A stretch of 64,000 nucleotides of DNA from Lachnospiraceae bacterium (GCA_910574865.1 CAJTDN010000004.1:62001-126000), one strand, 5' to 3'; positions 48,103 through 57,172 are shown, numbered from the stretch's first letter. Program-made: numbers and translations. The notes: generated by a model not told the origin, from the letters alone.

Positions 48103-49602
48103 ATGGGCGAGCAGCAGAAGAACGCGCAGGCGCAGGAACCAGACATAAACCAGCTTCGGAAGGTACGCCGGGAGAAATTGGCGCAGTTGCAGGCGGATGG
48201 CAAGGATCCGTTCGTCATCACGAAGTATGAACAGACGCATCACAGCCAGGAAATCAAGGACAAGTTTGACGAGCTGGAAGGAAAACAAGTTTCCATCGCG
48301 GGCCGCATGATGTCCAAACGCGTGATGGGAAAAGCTTCTTTCTGTAACTTGCAGGATTTGAAGGGGAACATCCAGTCCTACGTGGCGCGGGACAGCGTGG
48401 GCGAGGAGGCATACAAGGACTTTAAGAAATTTGACGTGGGCGATTTGGTCGGCATCGAGGGCGAGGTCTTTCGGACGAAGACGGGGGAAATCTCCGTCCA
48501 TGCCGCCAACATCACGTTGCTGGCAAAGAGCCTGCAGATTTTGCCGGAGAAATACCACGGCCTGACGAACACGGACTTGCGTTACCGCCAGCGGTACGTG
48601 GACTTGATCATGAATCCCGGGGCGAAGGAAACGTTTGTCAAGCGTTCGAAAATCATCAGTGCCATCCGCGCGTATTTGAACGGGGAGGGCTTCATGGAAG
48701 TGGAGACCCCGATGCTGGTACCAAACGCGGGAGGCGCGGCAGCGAGGCCGTTCGAGACGCATTTCAACGCGTTGGACGAGGACATCAAGCTGCGCATTTC
48801 GCTGGAATTATATTTGAAGCGGTTAATTGTCGGCGGGTTGGAGCGCGTCTACGAAATCGGGCGCGTGTTTCGGAACGAGGGACTCGACACGAGGCACAAC
48901 CCGGAGTTTACCCTGATGGAACTTTACCAGGCCTATACGGATTACCACGGCATGATGGACTTGACGGAAAATCTCTACCGCCACGTGGCGCAGGAAGTGC
49001 TCGGGACGACGAAAATCGTCTACGGCGGGGTGGAGATGGATTTGGGACGTCCGTTCGAGCGCATTACCATGGTGGATGCCGTGAAGAAATACTCCGGCGT
49101 GGACTGGAACGAGGTAAAGACACTGGACGAGGCGCGCGCGCTGGCGAAGGAGCATCACGTGGAGTACGAGGAGCGGCACAAGAAGGGTGACATCCTGAAC
49201 CTCTTCTTCGAGGAATTCGTGGAGGAACACTTGGTGCAGCCGACGTTCGTGATGGATCATCCGGTGGAGATTTCCCCGTTGACGAAGAAGAAGCCGGAAA
49301 ATCCGGATTACGTGGAGCGTTTCGAGTTCTTCATGAACGGTTGGGAGATGGCGAACGCCTACTCCGAGTTGAATGACCCGATTGACCAGCGGGAGCGTTT
49401 CAAGGCGCAGGAGGCATTGCTCGCGCAGGGCGACGAGGAGGCCAACACGACGGACGAGGACTTTATGAACGCGCTGGAAATCGGCATGCCGCCGACCGGG
49501 GGCATAGGTTTCGGGATAGACAGGATGTGCATGCTGCTTACGGACTCCGCGGCGATACGGGACGTAATCGCGTTCCCGACAATGAAGCCCATCGACAAAT
49601 AA
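48103..49602 (+). CDS. lysS: Lysyl-tRNA synthetase, class II
   Basis: 499 residues, full length, with AGGAGGAAGGAG before the ATG. The OB-fold anticodon domain is at about 60-165. Class II motif 1 lies around [20 protein letters not shown], motif 2 is [19 protein letters not shown], and motif 3 is [17 protein letters not shown]. It charges tRNA-Lys. The C-terminus (FPTMKPIDK) is complete, so the mobile element that begins just after the stop codon has not damaged it. Confidence 0.97.
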   Translation: MGEQQKNAQAQEPDINQLRKVRREKLAQLQADGKDPFVITKYEQTHHSQEIKDKFDELEGKQVSIAGRMMSKRVMGKASFCNLQDLKGNIQSYVARDSVGEEAYKDFKKFDVGDLVGIEGEVFRTKTGEISVHAANITLLAKSLQILPEKYHGLTNTDLRYRQRYVDLIMNPGAKETFVKRSKIISAIRAYLNGEGFMEVETPMLVPNAGGAAARPFETHFNALDEDIKLRISLELYLKRLIVGGLERVYEIGRVFRNEGLDTRHNPEFTLMELYQAYTDYHGMMDLTENLYRHVAQEVLGTTKIVYGGVEMDLGRPFERITMVDAVKKYSGVDWNEVKTLDEARALAKEHHVEYEERHKKGDILNLFFEEFVEEHLVQPTFVMDHPVEISPLTKKKPENPDYVERFEFFMNGWEMANAYSELNDPIDQRERFKAQEALLAQGDEEANTTDEDFMNALEIGMPPTGGIGFGIDRMCMLLTDSAAIRDVIAFPTMKPIDK

Positions 49603-49682
49603 ACCCAGTAAAATCAAGGGTTTCCGGCTCCTCAAATCCGAGTTGACAACAAATTGACAACAATTTTTCGTATCAATACGAA
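49603..49682 (+). other. Probable left attachment site and integrase-binding repeats of the ICE
   Basis: Immediately after lysS there is a 7-bp inverted repeat AAACCC/GGGTTT (about 49601-49624). Then come two direct copies of TTGACAACAA 11 bases apart (49643-49652, 49654-49663), and a perfect palindrome TTCGTAT-CA-ATACGAA (49667-49682). Direct repeats of this kind near an element edge are typical arm-type sites of tyrosine integrases. The exact core crossover cannot be fixed without the other end. Confidence 0.5.
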
Positions 49683-49740
49683 GAATTACGACGCAGAATG
49701 AATAGTTGGCGGCTGAAACGCAATACAGCACGTATCGCTG

Positions 49741-49786
49741 AGAGAACACTTTTTGAAAGAAATTTCAAAGGTGTTCTCTTTTTTTC
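49741..49786 (+). terminator. Strong rho-independent terminator
   Basis: Stem GAGAACAC/GTGTTCTC (49742-49749, 49771-49778), with further TTTGAAA/TTTCAAA pairing inside, then seven T residues. It probably ends lysS transcription and protects the element from read-through. Confidence 0.85.
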
Positions 49787-49836
49787 GTTTGGTGCAACTC
49801 TCTGTCGAACAACAAATTGAATGGAGGATTTAATTT

Positions 49837-50109
49837 ATGATTAGTGACAGGACGAAAGCCTATTATGATTTGAAAAAACGAAATGATGTGCGAGAAAGTG
49901 CAAAGAGACTGCGCAGGCAGTTCCTCCGGTATAAGGATGCAGAAATCGTCTATAGCATTACGCACAAGAAACTGTTGGAGCTCGCGGGTAAAGCAGGAGC
50001 CATATATCGAATGGATGGAACCGTTCTGATTAACCGGGATATTTTTGATGAATATCTGGAACAGTTTCATGAGCCGAGTACCTTGGCTTCACAGGAGGAT
50101 AAAGAATGA
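49837..50109 (+). CDS. DUF6462-like excisionase-type protein
   Basis: 90 residues with a winged-helix of excisionase type: EIVYSITHKKLLELAGKAGA, then IYRMDGTVLINRDIFDEYL. Proteins of this form (annotated DUF6462 in ICEs, from memory) stand at the first position of many Clostridial conjugative elements and may act as Xis or as a repressor. ATG follows ATGGAGG. It overlaps the next gene, a paralogue, by four bases (ATGA). Confidence 0.7.
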   Translation: MISDRTKAYYDLKKRNDVRESAKRLRRQFLRYKDAEIVYSITHKKLLELAGKAGAIYRMDGTVLINRDIFDEYLEQFHEPSTLASQEDKE

Positions 50110-50591
50110 GCGGAAATCTATGGATGTTCTCGGATATGCTGGATGATGAGGATGCAAAGATGATACAGCATGAATTCGTCACCTACTATGAAGGTGCTGA
50201 TTATTACGGACTGGGTCTGAAGGTTTTTACAAGATTGGCTCATGAGGCAGGGGCGGTATATAAGATTGGAAAACGGGTTTTAATACGGCGAGATATTTTT
50301 GAAGAATATCTCAGAATATTGCGACGCAAAGAAGATGCGTCTGAGCAGGATGAAAATACGAAAAGTGAGGATAATGATATGAGACAAGGAGCGTTAACGT
50401 TAGATGCCCAGACTGGGCGAATGGACATCCGATTTGATCTGGAGAATTATTACGGAGGTCTCCACTGCGGAGAGTGTCTGGATATTCTTATCAATGGAGA
50501 TTGGGTACCGACCAGAATTGAAATGGGAGACGGTTGGTATCTGACTGGGATCAAGACGGACAATCTTGAAGGTCTGATTGTAAGAATTTAA
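50106..50591 (+). CDS. Excisionase-type domain fused to a DUF5348-like domain
   Basis: 161 residues. Residues 20-75 are a second copy of the excisionase-type winged helix (LKVFTRLAHEAGAVYKIGKR, VLIRRDIFEEYL). After a Glu/Asp/Ser linker, residues 93-161 match the small ICE protein type annotated DUF5348: RMDIRFDLENYYGGLHCGE and PTRIEMGDGWYLTGI. In related elements these are, as I recall, separate genes. An internal ATG at 50380, preceded by GTGAGGATAATG, could also give the DUF5348-like part alone. A terminator lies 16 bases after the stop. Confidence 0.65.
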   Translation: MSGNLWMFSDMLDDEDAKMIQHEFVTYYEGADYYGLGLKVFTRLAHEAGAVYKIGKRVLIRRDIFEEYLRILRRKEDASEQDENTKSEDNDMRQGALTLDAQTGRMDIRFDLENYYGGLHCGECLDILINGDWVPTRIEMGDGWYLTGIKTDNLEGLIVRI

Positions 50592-50606
50592 TAGTAACTT
50601 ATCGCC

Positions 50607-50641
50607 GGGCGGTTTCTATTTACAGGAGCCGCCCTTTTTTT
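50607..50641 (+). terminator. Rho-independent terminator
   Basis: Stem GGGCGG/CCGCCC (50607-50612, 50629-50634) followed by seven T residues. It separates the two excisionase-type genes from the transfer module. Confidence 0.88.
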
Positions 50642-50672
50642 ATGCCCATTTTCAAAAGAGGAGGTGTTCCGA

Positions 50673-51746
50673 GTGAAGTGTCTGATGAAATATCAGTGGG
50701 TAAAGCTGCCCAGAAATCGTCTGCCTGAGGGCAAGGGGGTAATGGGCGCATGGGCGCGTCTGGCATCCCGTGCGGCATTCCGCAAGGGACAAGCCCTCTA
50801 CTGTGGGCATATAAACGCTGTAAGCCCCGGAATGTGGTCAGGAGGTGTCGTAGGGTTAAAGAGCGTCCTCGGCTTAAAAAGCCGTCAGAAGGCTCTGGAA
50901 GTGGTTCAGACGCTGGCTGACCTAGGTTATGTGCAGTATACGCTTGACTCTAAAACGAAAAAACTGACATATCAAATTACAGATTGGGTAGTGAAATGTT
51001 CCGGAGAGGAATGTATGCAGGGCACTGTTTATGCCACAGAGGGCTATGGTTTTCTATGCCTTCCCCGCGATATCACGGACAGACTTGCCGATCAGCGATA
51101 TAAATTTGAAGAGGCGGACGCATGGCTTGACCTTTGGTGTCATTCAGTATCAGAGGATCCAAACAATGCGTTTTCTTTTATGGCTCCAACTGTCCAGTAT
51201 GGGAAGTACGGGGCTTTACTCACATTGGAAACCTTGGGACAGCGCTGGGGCTGGGAAAAGACAAAGGTATGGAGGTTTATGAAAAAGCATGGGGATGTCT
51301 TTGCCCTATACCGCCTTCCAGGCTCTTATGGCTGTCTCATTTTTAATAAACTGTATCCGACAGGATCAGAGGTTTCAGTTCCAAGCCAGGAGGAAGTTAT
51401 GCGTATTCTTGGCAAAATACGCATTTGTGGTGCAAATACGCAGAAGTCAGGTTCAGACCATGAGCATATGAATAAGCTCATTACATGGTATAGCCGCAGA
51501 CTGACTGGAAGTAACCTGTCAGATGCAGCCATACAGAATGCTGAAAATCGCGTTGCACTTTCAGACCCTATAATACGCGCGTATCTTTCTCCGTGTAGGA
51601 ATTGTAAGAATTGTGGATATGACTGCCAAGGTAAAGGTTATATAACACAGGCAGTGATTGAAACGAGTAAAATCCGCGGGCCATGTGAGCCAGTGGATAT
51701 CACAAAAATAGCAAAGGAGTATTTTACATATGAGCAGGCAGGATGA
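50673..51746 (+). CDS. ICE-encoded protein, probably replication/initiation type
   Basis: 357 residues from GTG 50673, with AGAGGAGGTG seven bases upstream; ATG 50685 is an alternative. The first 110 residues look like a winged helix (KSRQKALEVVQTLADLGYVQY). The middle part has GALLTLETLGQRWGWEKTKVWRF, a second helix-turn-helix. The C-terminal part has a Cys cluster CRNCKNCGYDC (about residues 309-319) that may bind zinc. This protein type lies ahead of the transfer genes in related ICEs; a replication role is inference. It overlaps the next gene by 17 bases. Confidence 0.55.
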   Translation: MKCLMKYQWVKLPRNRLPEGKGVMGAWARLASRAAFRKGQALYCGHINAVSPGMWSGGVVGLKSVLGLKSRQKALEVVQTLADLGYVQYTLDSKTKKLTYQITDWVVKCSGEECMQGTVYATEGYGFLCLPRDITDRLADQRYKFEEADAWLDLWCHSVSEDPNNAFSFMAPTVQYGKYGALLTLETLGQRWGWEKTKVWRFMKKHGDVFALYRLPGSYGCLIFNKLYPTGSEVSVPSQEEVMRILGKIRICGANTQKSGSDHEHMNKLITWYSRRLTGSNLSDAAIQNAENRVALSDPIIRAYLSPCRNCKNCGYDCQGKGYITQAVIETSKIRGPCEPVDITKIAKEYFTYEQAG

Positions 51747-52362
51747 AAAAAAGCTGTATGAACAGCAGGAAAACAGGATATTGGCGCAGTCAGACGCATT
51801 TATTTCCCTTCTTACAAAGCGAGGGATTCTTGGAGATCAAAAAATTGATGATGAAAAGGTGCGTGCTGCCCAGAAGGAGAAAAAGCGGAATGCTTATCAC
51901 AATACCCAGATGCTTCTCAAGAATTACCGGAAGATGGTTTGGGTGTTCAGCTGTTACCCGGAGGAGATTTTGCAGGAACTGGAAGCTCCGTTTGAGAACT
52001 TTGACCGGATGGTGGACAGGCTGGATCTGGAGATGGCCATTGGGAACAAAAGGATGGAGAGCCGTCTGGAAGCTGCGGCAAGGTCGAGACTGCTGCTGGA
52101 TCGGTTTAACGAGGCAATGGCGGTTCTCCGTAAGGAGCCGACACGAGGTGAAAAGCTGTATCAGCTGATTTATACGGCCTATCTGGCGCCGGAAAAGCTG
52201 AAGCTGGAGGAGATCCTGTTCCGGTTGGATTTGTCACAGAGGCATTATTACAGGCTTCGTGAGCAGGCAATCTCCATTCTTTCCATTCGTCTGTGGTCAG
52301 CACCCAGTGAGGATGTGGATGTATGGCTGGAGCTGCTGACACTTTTTGAACATTTGGAATGA
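51730..52362 (+). CDS. ArpU/sigma-like regulatory protein of the ICE
   Basis: 210 residues, helical. The C-terminal part has a sigma region 4-like helix-turn-helix (LEEILFRLDLSQRHYYRLREQ), as in phage ArpU-type late regulators. The start lies inside the end of the previous gene, with AAAGGAG eight bases before. It stands directly before the promoter of the type IV secretion genes, so it may activate them; this is inference from position and fold. Confidence 0.55.
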   Translation: MSRQDEKKLYEQQENRILAQSDAFISLLTKRGILGDQKIDDEKVRAAQKEKKRNAYHNTQMLLKNYRKMVWVFSCYPEEILQELEAPFENFDRMVDRLDLEMAIGNKRMESRLEAAARSRLLLDRFNEAMAVLRKEPTRGEKLYQLIYTAYLAPEKLKLEEILFRLDLSQRHYYRLREQAISILSIRLWSAPSEDVDVWLELLTLFEHLE

Positions 52363-52410
52363 CAATTTCAGGGTGAATAAATTGGCACAAAAATGGCATA
52401 TGTTCCGCCG

Positions 52411-52439
52411 ATGACAGGGGAATAAAGCCGTGCTATACT
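52411..52439 (+). promoter_or_regulatory. Candidate promoter of the transfer operon
   Basis: ATGACA (52411-52416), 17-base spacer, TATACT (52434-52439). A short hairpin ATCCCA/TGGGAT follows at 52445-52459. Confidence 0.6.
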
Positions 52440-52472
52440 TGTATCATCCCAAACTGGGATTGGGCAGACAAA

Positions 52473-52518
52473 GATGCCGTTTCTGAAGCTGAAATGCTTT
52501 TAGAGGCGGCATTTTTTA
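52473..52518 (+). terminator. Attenuator-like hairpin before the transfer genes
   Basis: Stem ATGCCG/CGGCAT (52474-52479, 52507-52512), then a T-run to 52517. It lies between the candidate promoter and the VirB2-like gene, so it could limit expression of the whole secretion module until antitermination occurs. Confidence 0.65.
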
Positions 52519-52548
52519 TCGTCTAAAATCAAAAAGGAGGTACTCGGC

Positions 52549-52908
52549 ATGGTTAAACAAATCAAAAGAGGCGGAGGGCGCATGAAGACCGCGTACTGGT
52601 CGCTGGTTGGTATGGCGTCTGCAATGCTGATTTCGCTGCAGCCTGTCATGGCAGACACAATCTGGAATCGTTTTTCCACGATCATGAAGGATGTGTACGG
52701 TCAACTGGTGGGAATCAGTACCATTGTGGCGGTAACGGCAGCGGCTATTGCGCTGATTGTCAGGATGATTTCCAGAAACCAGCGTGCAGTCGATGAAGCG
52801 ACTTCATGGCTCAAACGAATTGTAGTGACTTGGATTGTCCTCAATTCCCTGGGTTTCATTGTTGCCTATCTGCAGCCCCTCATTGCCGGCGGCAACTACA
52901 CAGGATAA
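52549..52908 (+). CDS. VirB2/TrbC-like pilin-type membrane protein
   Basis: 119 residues: a basic start, a signal-like helix with a possible cleavage after QPVMA (about residue 35), then two hydrophobic helices (about 52-72 and 86-110) as in VirB2/TrbC conjugative pilins. AAGGAGGTACTCGGC precedes ATG. First gene of the secretion module and directly before the VirB6-like gene. Small size and low conservation mean the family is assigned by topology and position. Confidence 0.7.
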   Translation: MVKQIKRGGGRMKTAYWSLVGMASAMLISLQPVMADTIWNRFSTIMKDVYGQLVGISTIVAVTAAAIALIVRMISRNQRAVDEATSWLKRIVVTWIVLNSLGFIVAYLQPLIAGGNYTG

Positions 52909-52945
52909 CCAGAAAAGAGAAAGCAGATGGAGGAGGTGATAAAAG

Positions 52946-55036
52946 ATGCTTGATTGGATTTTTGAGGGAATTGTAAATTGGATCAGCAGCATTGTCTCAC
53001 AGATGATGGATGCGGTATCTGGTTTGTTCCTTCAAGCTTTGGGAACGGATATGACAGCGATGGAAGAATACTTTCCATTCGTGTCTAAGGCATTTACGGT
53101 CATGCAGTACACAGCATGGGCGATTCTGTTCCTTGTAACGGTATGGCAGCTTTTCCGTGTCTTTGGAGGACCAATCACAGAGGCAGAAAATCCGTGGGTG
53201 CTTTTGGCAAGAGGTTCAATCTTTGCTTTATTGATTGGCTATGCAAAGCCGATTTTCATGATTGTGCTGGATATCGCCCGTGCGCCATATACGGCTTTGA
53301 TGGAGATTACCATGTCGGCAGAGGATTTTACCTTTGCAGGTGTGGAACAGGCGCTGTCCAATGGTTTGACCACGATTGTAGCTATCGTATCGGTGGTAGG
53401 GCTGCTGCTTCTCATCATTTTGGAGATTGCCCTTGGGTGGAATTATTTTAAGCTGTTACTGGAAACCGTTGAACGCTATATTGTGGTTGGCGTACTCTGT
53501 TACACCTCCCCTCTGGCTTTTTCTATGGGTGCTTCCAAAACAACGGCGCCGGTTTTCAAAAGCTGGTGTCGTATGGTGGGCTCACAGCTTTTGTTGCTGG
53601 TGATGAATGTATGGTTCCTCAGGGGCTTTAACAGCTCCATGGGACAGTATATCGGAAATGGCGGTGCGCTCTCCACAGGTCAGGGCAGTATTTTTCTCTG
53701 GCTGTTCTGTGCGCTGGCATTTTTGAAGACGGCGCAGAAGTTTGACAGCTACCTGGCGGCCATGGGGCTGAATGTTGCCCAGACCGGTTCCAGCATGGGT
53801 ATGGAGCTTTTGATGGCAGCGCGGGTGATCAGCGGCGTGGGTGGCGGTGTGAAAAATGCAGGCAGTATGTTCCATAGTGCAAGCACTGCAACCGGAACGG
53901 GTGCAGCCGCAAGCGGATTTGCTTCCGGGTTCGCATCACGCTTCAAGCCAAATTCTTTTGTCCGTGACGCAGTTGTGGATGGCGGAAGCCGTATGGGTGC
54001 CGGTGGCAGCATCGGTTTTGTCGGTCGTGCCTTTGGCGGCATGGCGGCACGTAATGGTGCTACTCTTACAGGAGACTCCATTTCTTCTGTAGCTTCAAGA
54101 AATCCTGGTGTTTCCGGGACAATTGCCGGGGACATTGCAGACCGCAGCCTTGCGGGCTATATGCCCCAGCTGCAGGGCCACCAACTGAAAGACACCCAGA
54201 TTACAGGAGGTCAGATCAGTACAACTTCAATTGGTGCAAATGGAAAGAGCACAGCGCTTGAAATGTATAACGCATCACAGTTTGAGAAACCAGATGCGCC
54301 ACATTCCGTGGTTACAGCTTCTGATGGAAGCCAGTGGTACCAGATGGCAAGCGGAGCCGGGGCAGGTGCATTTTATGATGCGCCGGCATTTATGGGAAGC
54401 CCGTCAGAAGCGGCGCAGGTTGCGGCGGCTTTCCCCGATGCTTCCGAGGGAACGACCCTCAGGACGGTTGGCGATGGCGTGATCGAGGCAAGCTCCGAGT
54501 CTGGCAATACCATGTGGTACAACAGTGCCTACTATGATGAGCCGGATGCGCCGCATACGATTATGCAGTCGGCAAACGGTGTAGACTGGTATGCGATGCA
54601 GCAGCACGCAGAAACACCTGCCTTTGAGCAGGGCGAGGCAGCTTTTGCCTATAACCAGGCGCAGTTCCAGCAGTTTATGCCGGGATATGAACAGCAGGTA
54701 TCCTCTGTGGATGGATCCGGGCGTAAGGATGGCCATTTTGAGGTTCGCCATGAAAATGGATCCGGAACCATGTTCTATGATACATCCCAGTATGCGGCTC
54801 CCCGTGGGGATTATCAGGTGTTTGAAGACGCCCGCGGAGGCCAGTGGTATGCGATTCGCGGCGAAGCCGCCGTGGAACGCAAGCCGGTGTACCAGGATGG
54901 CAAGCCGGTTTATGACGGTGACAGTGTACGGACAGTCTCTGTGGAAACTGTTCGGTATAAGAATACGCCATCACGCTTTGGAGAGCCAAAACCCCGCAGC
55001 CATGGGGAAATGAAACCGCCGAGGCGGAAACGGTAA
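52946..55036 (+). CDS. VirB6/TrbL-like conjugation channel protein with repeat tail
   Basis: 696 residues. The first 290 hold about seven membrane helices with YTSPLAFSMGASKTTAPVFK, typical of VirB6/TrbL in Gram-positive ICEs. A Gly/Ala/Ser-rich stretch (about 290-400) follows, then a hydrophilic tail with three imperfect repeats built on P-D-A-P-H...G-x-x-W-Y-x-M: KPDAPHSVVTASDGSQWYQM, EPDAPHTIMQSANGVDWYAM and the more diverged RGDYQVFEDARGGQWYAI. GGAGGTGATAAAAG precedes ATG. It forms part of the inner-membrane DNA channel; the tail may contact the outer cell wall or the coupling protein. Confidence 0.82.
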   Translation: MLDWIFEGIVNWISSIVSQMMDAVSGLFLQALGTDMTAMEEYFPFVSKAFTVMQYTAWAILFLVTVWQLFRVFGGPITEAENPWVLLARGSIFALLIGYAKPIFMIVLDIARAPYTALMEITMSAEDFTFAGVEQALSNGLTTIVAIVSVVGLLLLIILEIALGWNYFKLLLETVERYIVVGVLCYTSPLAFSMGASKTTAPVFKSWCRMVGSQLLLLVMNVWFLRGFNSSMGQYIGNGGALSTGQGSIFLWLFCALAFLKTAQKFDSYLAAMGLNVAQTGSSMGMELLMAARVISGVGGGVKNAGSMFHSASTATGTGAAASGFASGFASRFKPNSFVRDAVVDGGSRMGAGGSIGFVGRAFGGMAARNGATLTGDSISSVASRNPGVSGTIAGDIADRSLAGYMPQLQGHQLKDTQITGGQISTTSIGANGKSTALEMYNASQFEKPDAPHSVVTASDGSQWYQMASGAGAGAFYDAPAFMGSPSEAAQVAAAFPDASEGTTLRTVGDGVIEASSESGNTMWYNSAYYDEPDAPHTIMQSANGVDWYAMQQHAETPAFEQGEAAFAYNQAQFQQFMPGYEQQVSSVDGSGRKDGHFEVRHENGSGTMFYDTSQYAAPRGDYQVFEDARGGQWYAIRGEAAVERKPVYQDGKPVYDGDSVRTVSVETVRYKNTPSRFGEPKPRSHGEMKPPRRKR

Positions 55037-55048
55037 AATAAGTGCAGG

Positions 55049-55084
55049 CAGCCGAATCAGAGAGATGCTGGTTCGGCTGTTTTG
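55049..55084 (+). terminator. Intra-operon terminator-like hairpin
   Basis: Perfect 8-bp stem CAGCCGAA/TTCGGCTG (55049-55056, 55072-55079) with four T residues after it. Probably a partial terminator between virB6-like and the hydrolase gene. Confidence 0.6.
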
Positions 55085-55144
55085 CATATTTCATGTTGAA
55101 ATTACGCTGCTTTTGCAGCAGCTTGATATAAGGAGGTGGACCCA

Positions 55145-57166
55145 ATGGCTGAGCCAGAAAAACAGCAAATCGGTGATGGCTCTGATAATTATGGACAGGC
55201 AGCCGGGCAAATGGCAAAAGCGGCAAAGCAGGCAGGCCAGGAAGCAGCAAAGCAAACGGCAGCAAAAGGTGCGGAGGCTACGGCTAATGCGGCCGCCGCT
55301 ACAGTAAAGGCCAGTGTGGAGGGTGGAAAGGCCGCCGCAGAAATCGCTGCCGGTACTGCCGCAGGTGGTCCATGGGGCGCTATCCTGTCTGCGGCATGGG
55401 CAATGCGCCATACTCTTTTTAAAATACTGGTATGTATCTGTCTGTTTCTGTTGTTCCTGATTACCATGATTGTTTCCCTGCCGACGATTGTATCAAACAG
55501 TATTTTCGGACTGGATGGTACAAAGCCGACAGAAGGAGCAACCCTGATGTCAGCCTATACGGAGATGTCAGGTGCCGTGTCTGGTGTGGTAGATGAAGGA
55601 TATAACCAATCGCTTTCTCATGTGGATCAGCTGATTACAAACGGTGGATATGATTATGATCTTTCGATGGATGCACTTATCAATTACGCACAGAGTTCCG
55701 CCGGATATGATGTCTGTTATATACTGGCAGCTTATTCAGCGTCCATGCAACAGCAAAATACAGGCAAGGATGATATGGTATCAAAGCTTAGAGGCTGTGC
55801 CGGGGAGATGTTCCCCGTTACATCAGAAGAAAAGGAAAAAGAGATCATCATTCCTGTTTCCTATTATACATATAAGCCGATAACACTTACCGTAGTTACG
55901 AATAAGGTGCAGACCGGGACGATTAACGGTACGCCCCAATATCGGTATGATACGGCATCAAAGACCTACTATCTTCCGGATGAGGCGTATAGCAGCGATA
56001 CGGCTGTCACGGTGGATGCCTATAAAGAGGTGGCGGTGGATATTCCCGTTTATTCCGGTGGGAAGATTACGGGAACAACCACGGCAAGCTATTATGTGGC
56101 TAACGGACAGGAAACACTGACCCCAGGTACAGAGATCATCAAATATCTGGAGTGTACCATTCATCCATTTGATAATACAGTGGTTGCCAAAGCGTTTGGC
56201 ATTGACCTAAATGCAAAATACGATCAGTTTAACCTTACTTATGGCGAAGTAATCCAGAACATGGCGAATGCGTTAAAACGGACGCTGTATGGTTCTGTGA
56301 GCGGCGGACAGGCGGTTCCCCTGACGGACGCCGAGCTGATTGCTTTTGTGAACCGGCAGAACTGTAGTGCGACAAGAAAGCACATCTTGAGCACCGCTCT
56401 GTCCCTTGTGGGCAAGGTTCCTTATTTCTGGGGTGGTAAGTCAGCACCCGGGTGGAACGATGAATGGAATACGCCAAAACTGGTAACAGCTGCAGGATCT
56501 TCTACGACAGGCACGATACGTCCTTATGGGCTGGACTGTTCAGGCTTCAGTACATGGGTATTTAATACTGCTGTGGGTGTAGAAATTGGTGCAGGTTGTA
56601 ACGGGCAATATCCAAATACCTATGGGATTTCTGCATCAGAGCTTTTGCCTGGTGATTTGGGATTTTTAGCAGATGATGACGGATGGGGACATGTCCTTAT
56701 TTTTGCCGGGTATGGGGAGAGCGGAGAACGAATGTGGGTGCATTCTTCTGGTGGACAGGGCGTTATTCTAAATACGCCAAGTTATGAAGGAAGCCTTTCC
56801 TACCGGCGTCTTAGCATTGTAGATTACGATGCACCGGTATTGGGTGAGATTTCAGGAACACCCATTTCTACTTTAGAAGTGGATGTCACCCATTACTGTG
56901 CATGTGCAAAATGCTGCGGCAGTAATGCAGACGGAATTACCGCCCGCGGCAAACAGGCGGCCCGCGGCATGGTGGCAATGTCAAGCTATTATCCGTTTGG
57001 CACGCAGATTATGATAAACGGAACCATGTATACCGTAGAGGATCGCGGTGGTTCCGGCATTGAAAATGACATCCACCGTGTGGATATTTTTGTGCCGGAT
57101 CATAACGAAGCGCTGCGTTTGGGCAGATACAAGACAACAGCTACGATTTACAGAATAGGCAGGTGA
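55145..57166 (+). CDS. VirB1-like wall hydrolase: NlpC/P60 plus 3D domain
   Basis: 673 residues from ATG 55145 (AAGGAGGTGGACCC upstream). An Ala/Lys/Glu-rich cytoplasmic part (about 1-75), one membrane helix (about 92-118), then an extracellular region. NlpC/P60 peptidase: catalytic cysteine in GLDCSGFSTWVF and histidine in GWGHVLIFAGY. A C-terminal 3D (double-psi barrel) domain follows, with THYCACAKCCGSNADGITA and VEDRGGSGIENDIHRVDIF, whose aspartates give the domain its name. It should cut peptidoglycan locally so the conjugation channel can cross the wall. The pairing of an endopeptidase with a 3D domain, in place of the lysozyme-like partner common in ICEs, is notable. Confidence 0.85.
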   Translation: MAEPEKQQIGDGSDNYGQAAGQMAKAAKQAGQEAAKQTAAKGAEATANAAAATVKASVEGGKAAAEIAAGTAAGGPWGAILSAAWAMRHTLFKILVCICLFLLFLITMIVSLPTIVSNSIFGLDGTKPTEGATLMSAYTEMSGAVSGVVDEGYNQSLSHVDQLITNGGYDYDLSMDALINYAQSSAGYDVCYILAAYSASMQQQNTGKDDMVSKLRGCAGEMFPVTSEEKEKEIIIPVSYYTYKPITLTVVTNKVQTGTINGTPQYRYDTASKTYYLPDEAYSSDTAVTVDAYKEVAVDIPVYSGGKITGTTTASYYVANGQETLTPGTEIIKYLECTIHPFDNTVVAKAFGIDLNAKYDQFNLTYGEVIQNMANALKRTLYGSVSGGQAVPLTDAELIAFVNRQNCSATRKHILSTALSLVGKVPYFWGGKSAPGWNDEWNTPKLVTAAGSSTTGTIRPYGLDCSGFSTWVFNTAVGVEIGAGCNGQYPNTYGISASELLPGDLGFLADDDGWGHVLIFAGYGESGERMWVHSSGGQGVILNTPSYEGSLSYRRLSIVDYDAPVLGEISGTPISTLEVDVTHYCACAKCCGSNADGITARGKQAARGMVAMSSYYPFGTQIMINGTMYTVEDRGGSGIENDIHRVDIFVPDHNEALRLGRYKTTATIYRIGR

Positions 57167-57172
57167 GAAATT

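Noticed and set aside
49603-49836. Insertion sequence at the element edge
   Set aside because: No transposase frame and no long terminal inverted repeats; the features fit an integrase-type junction better.
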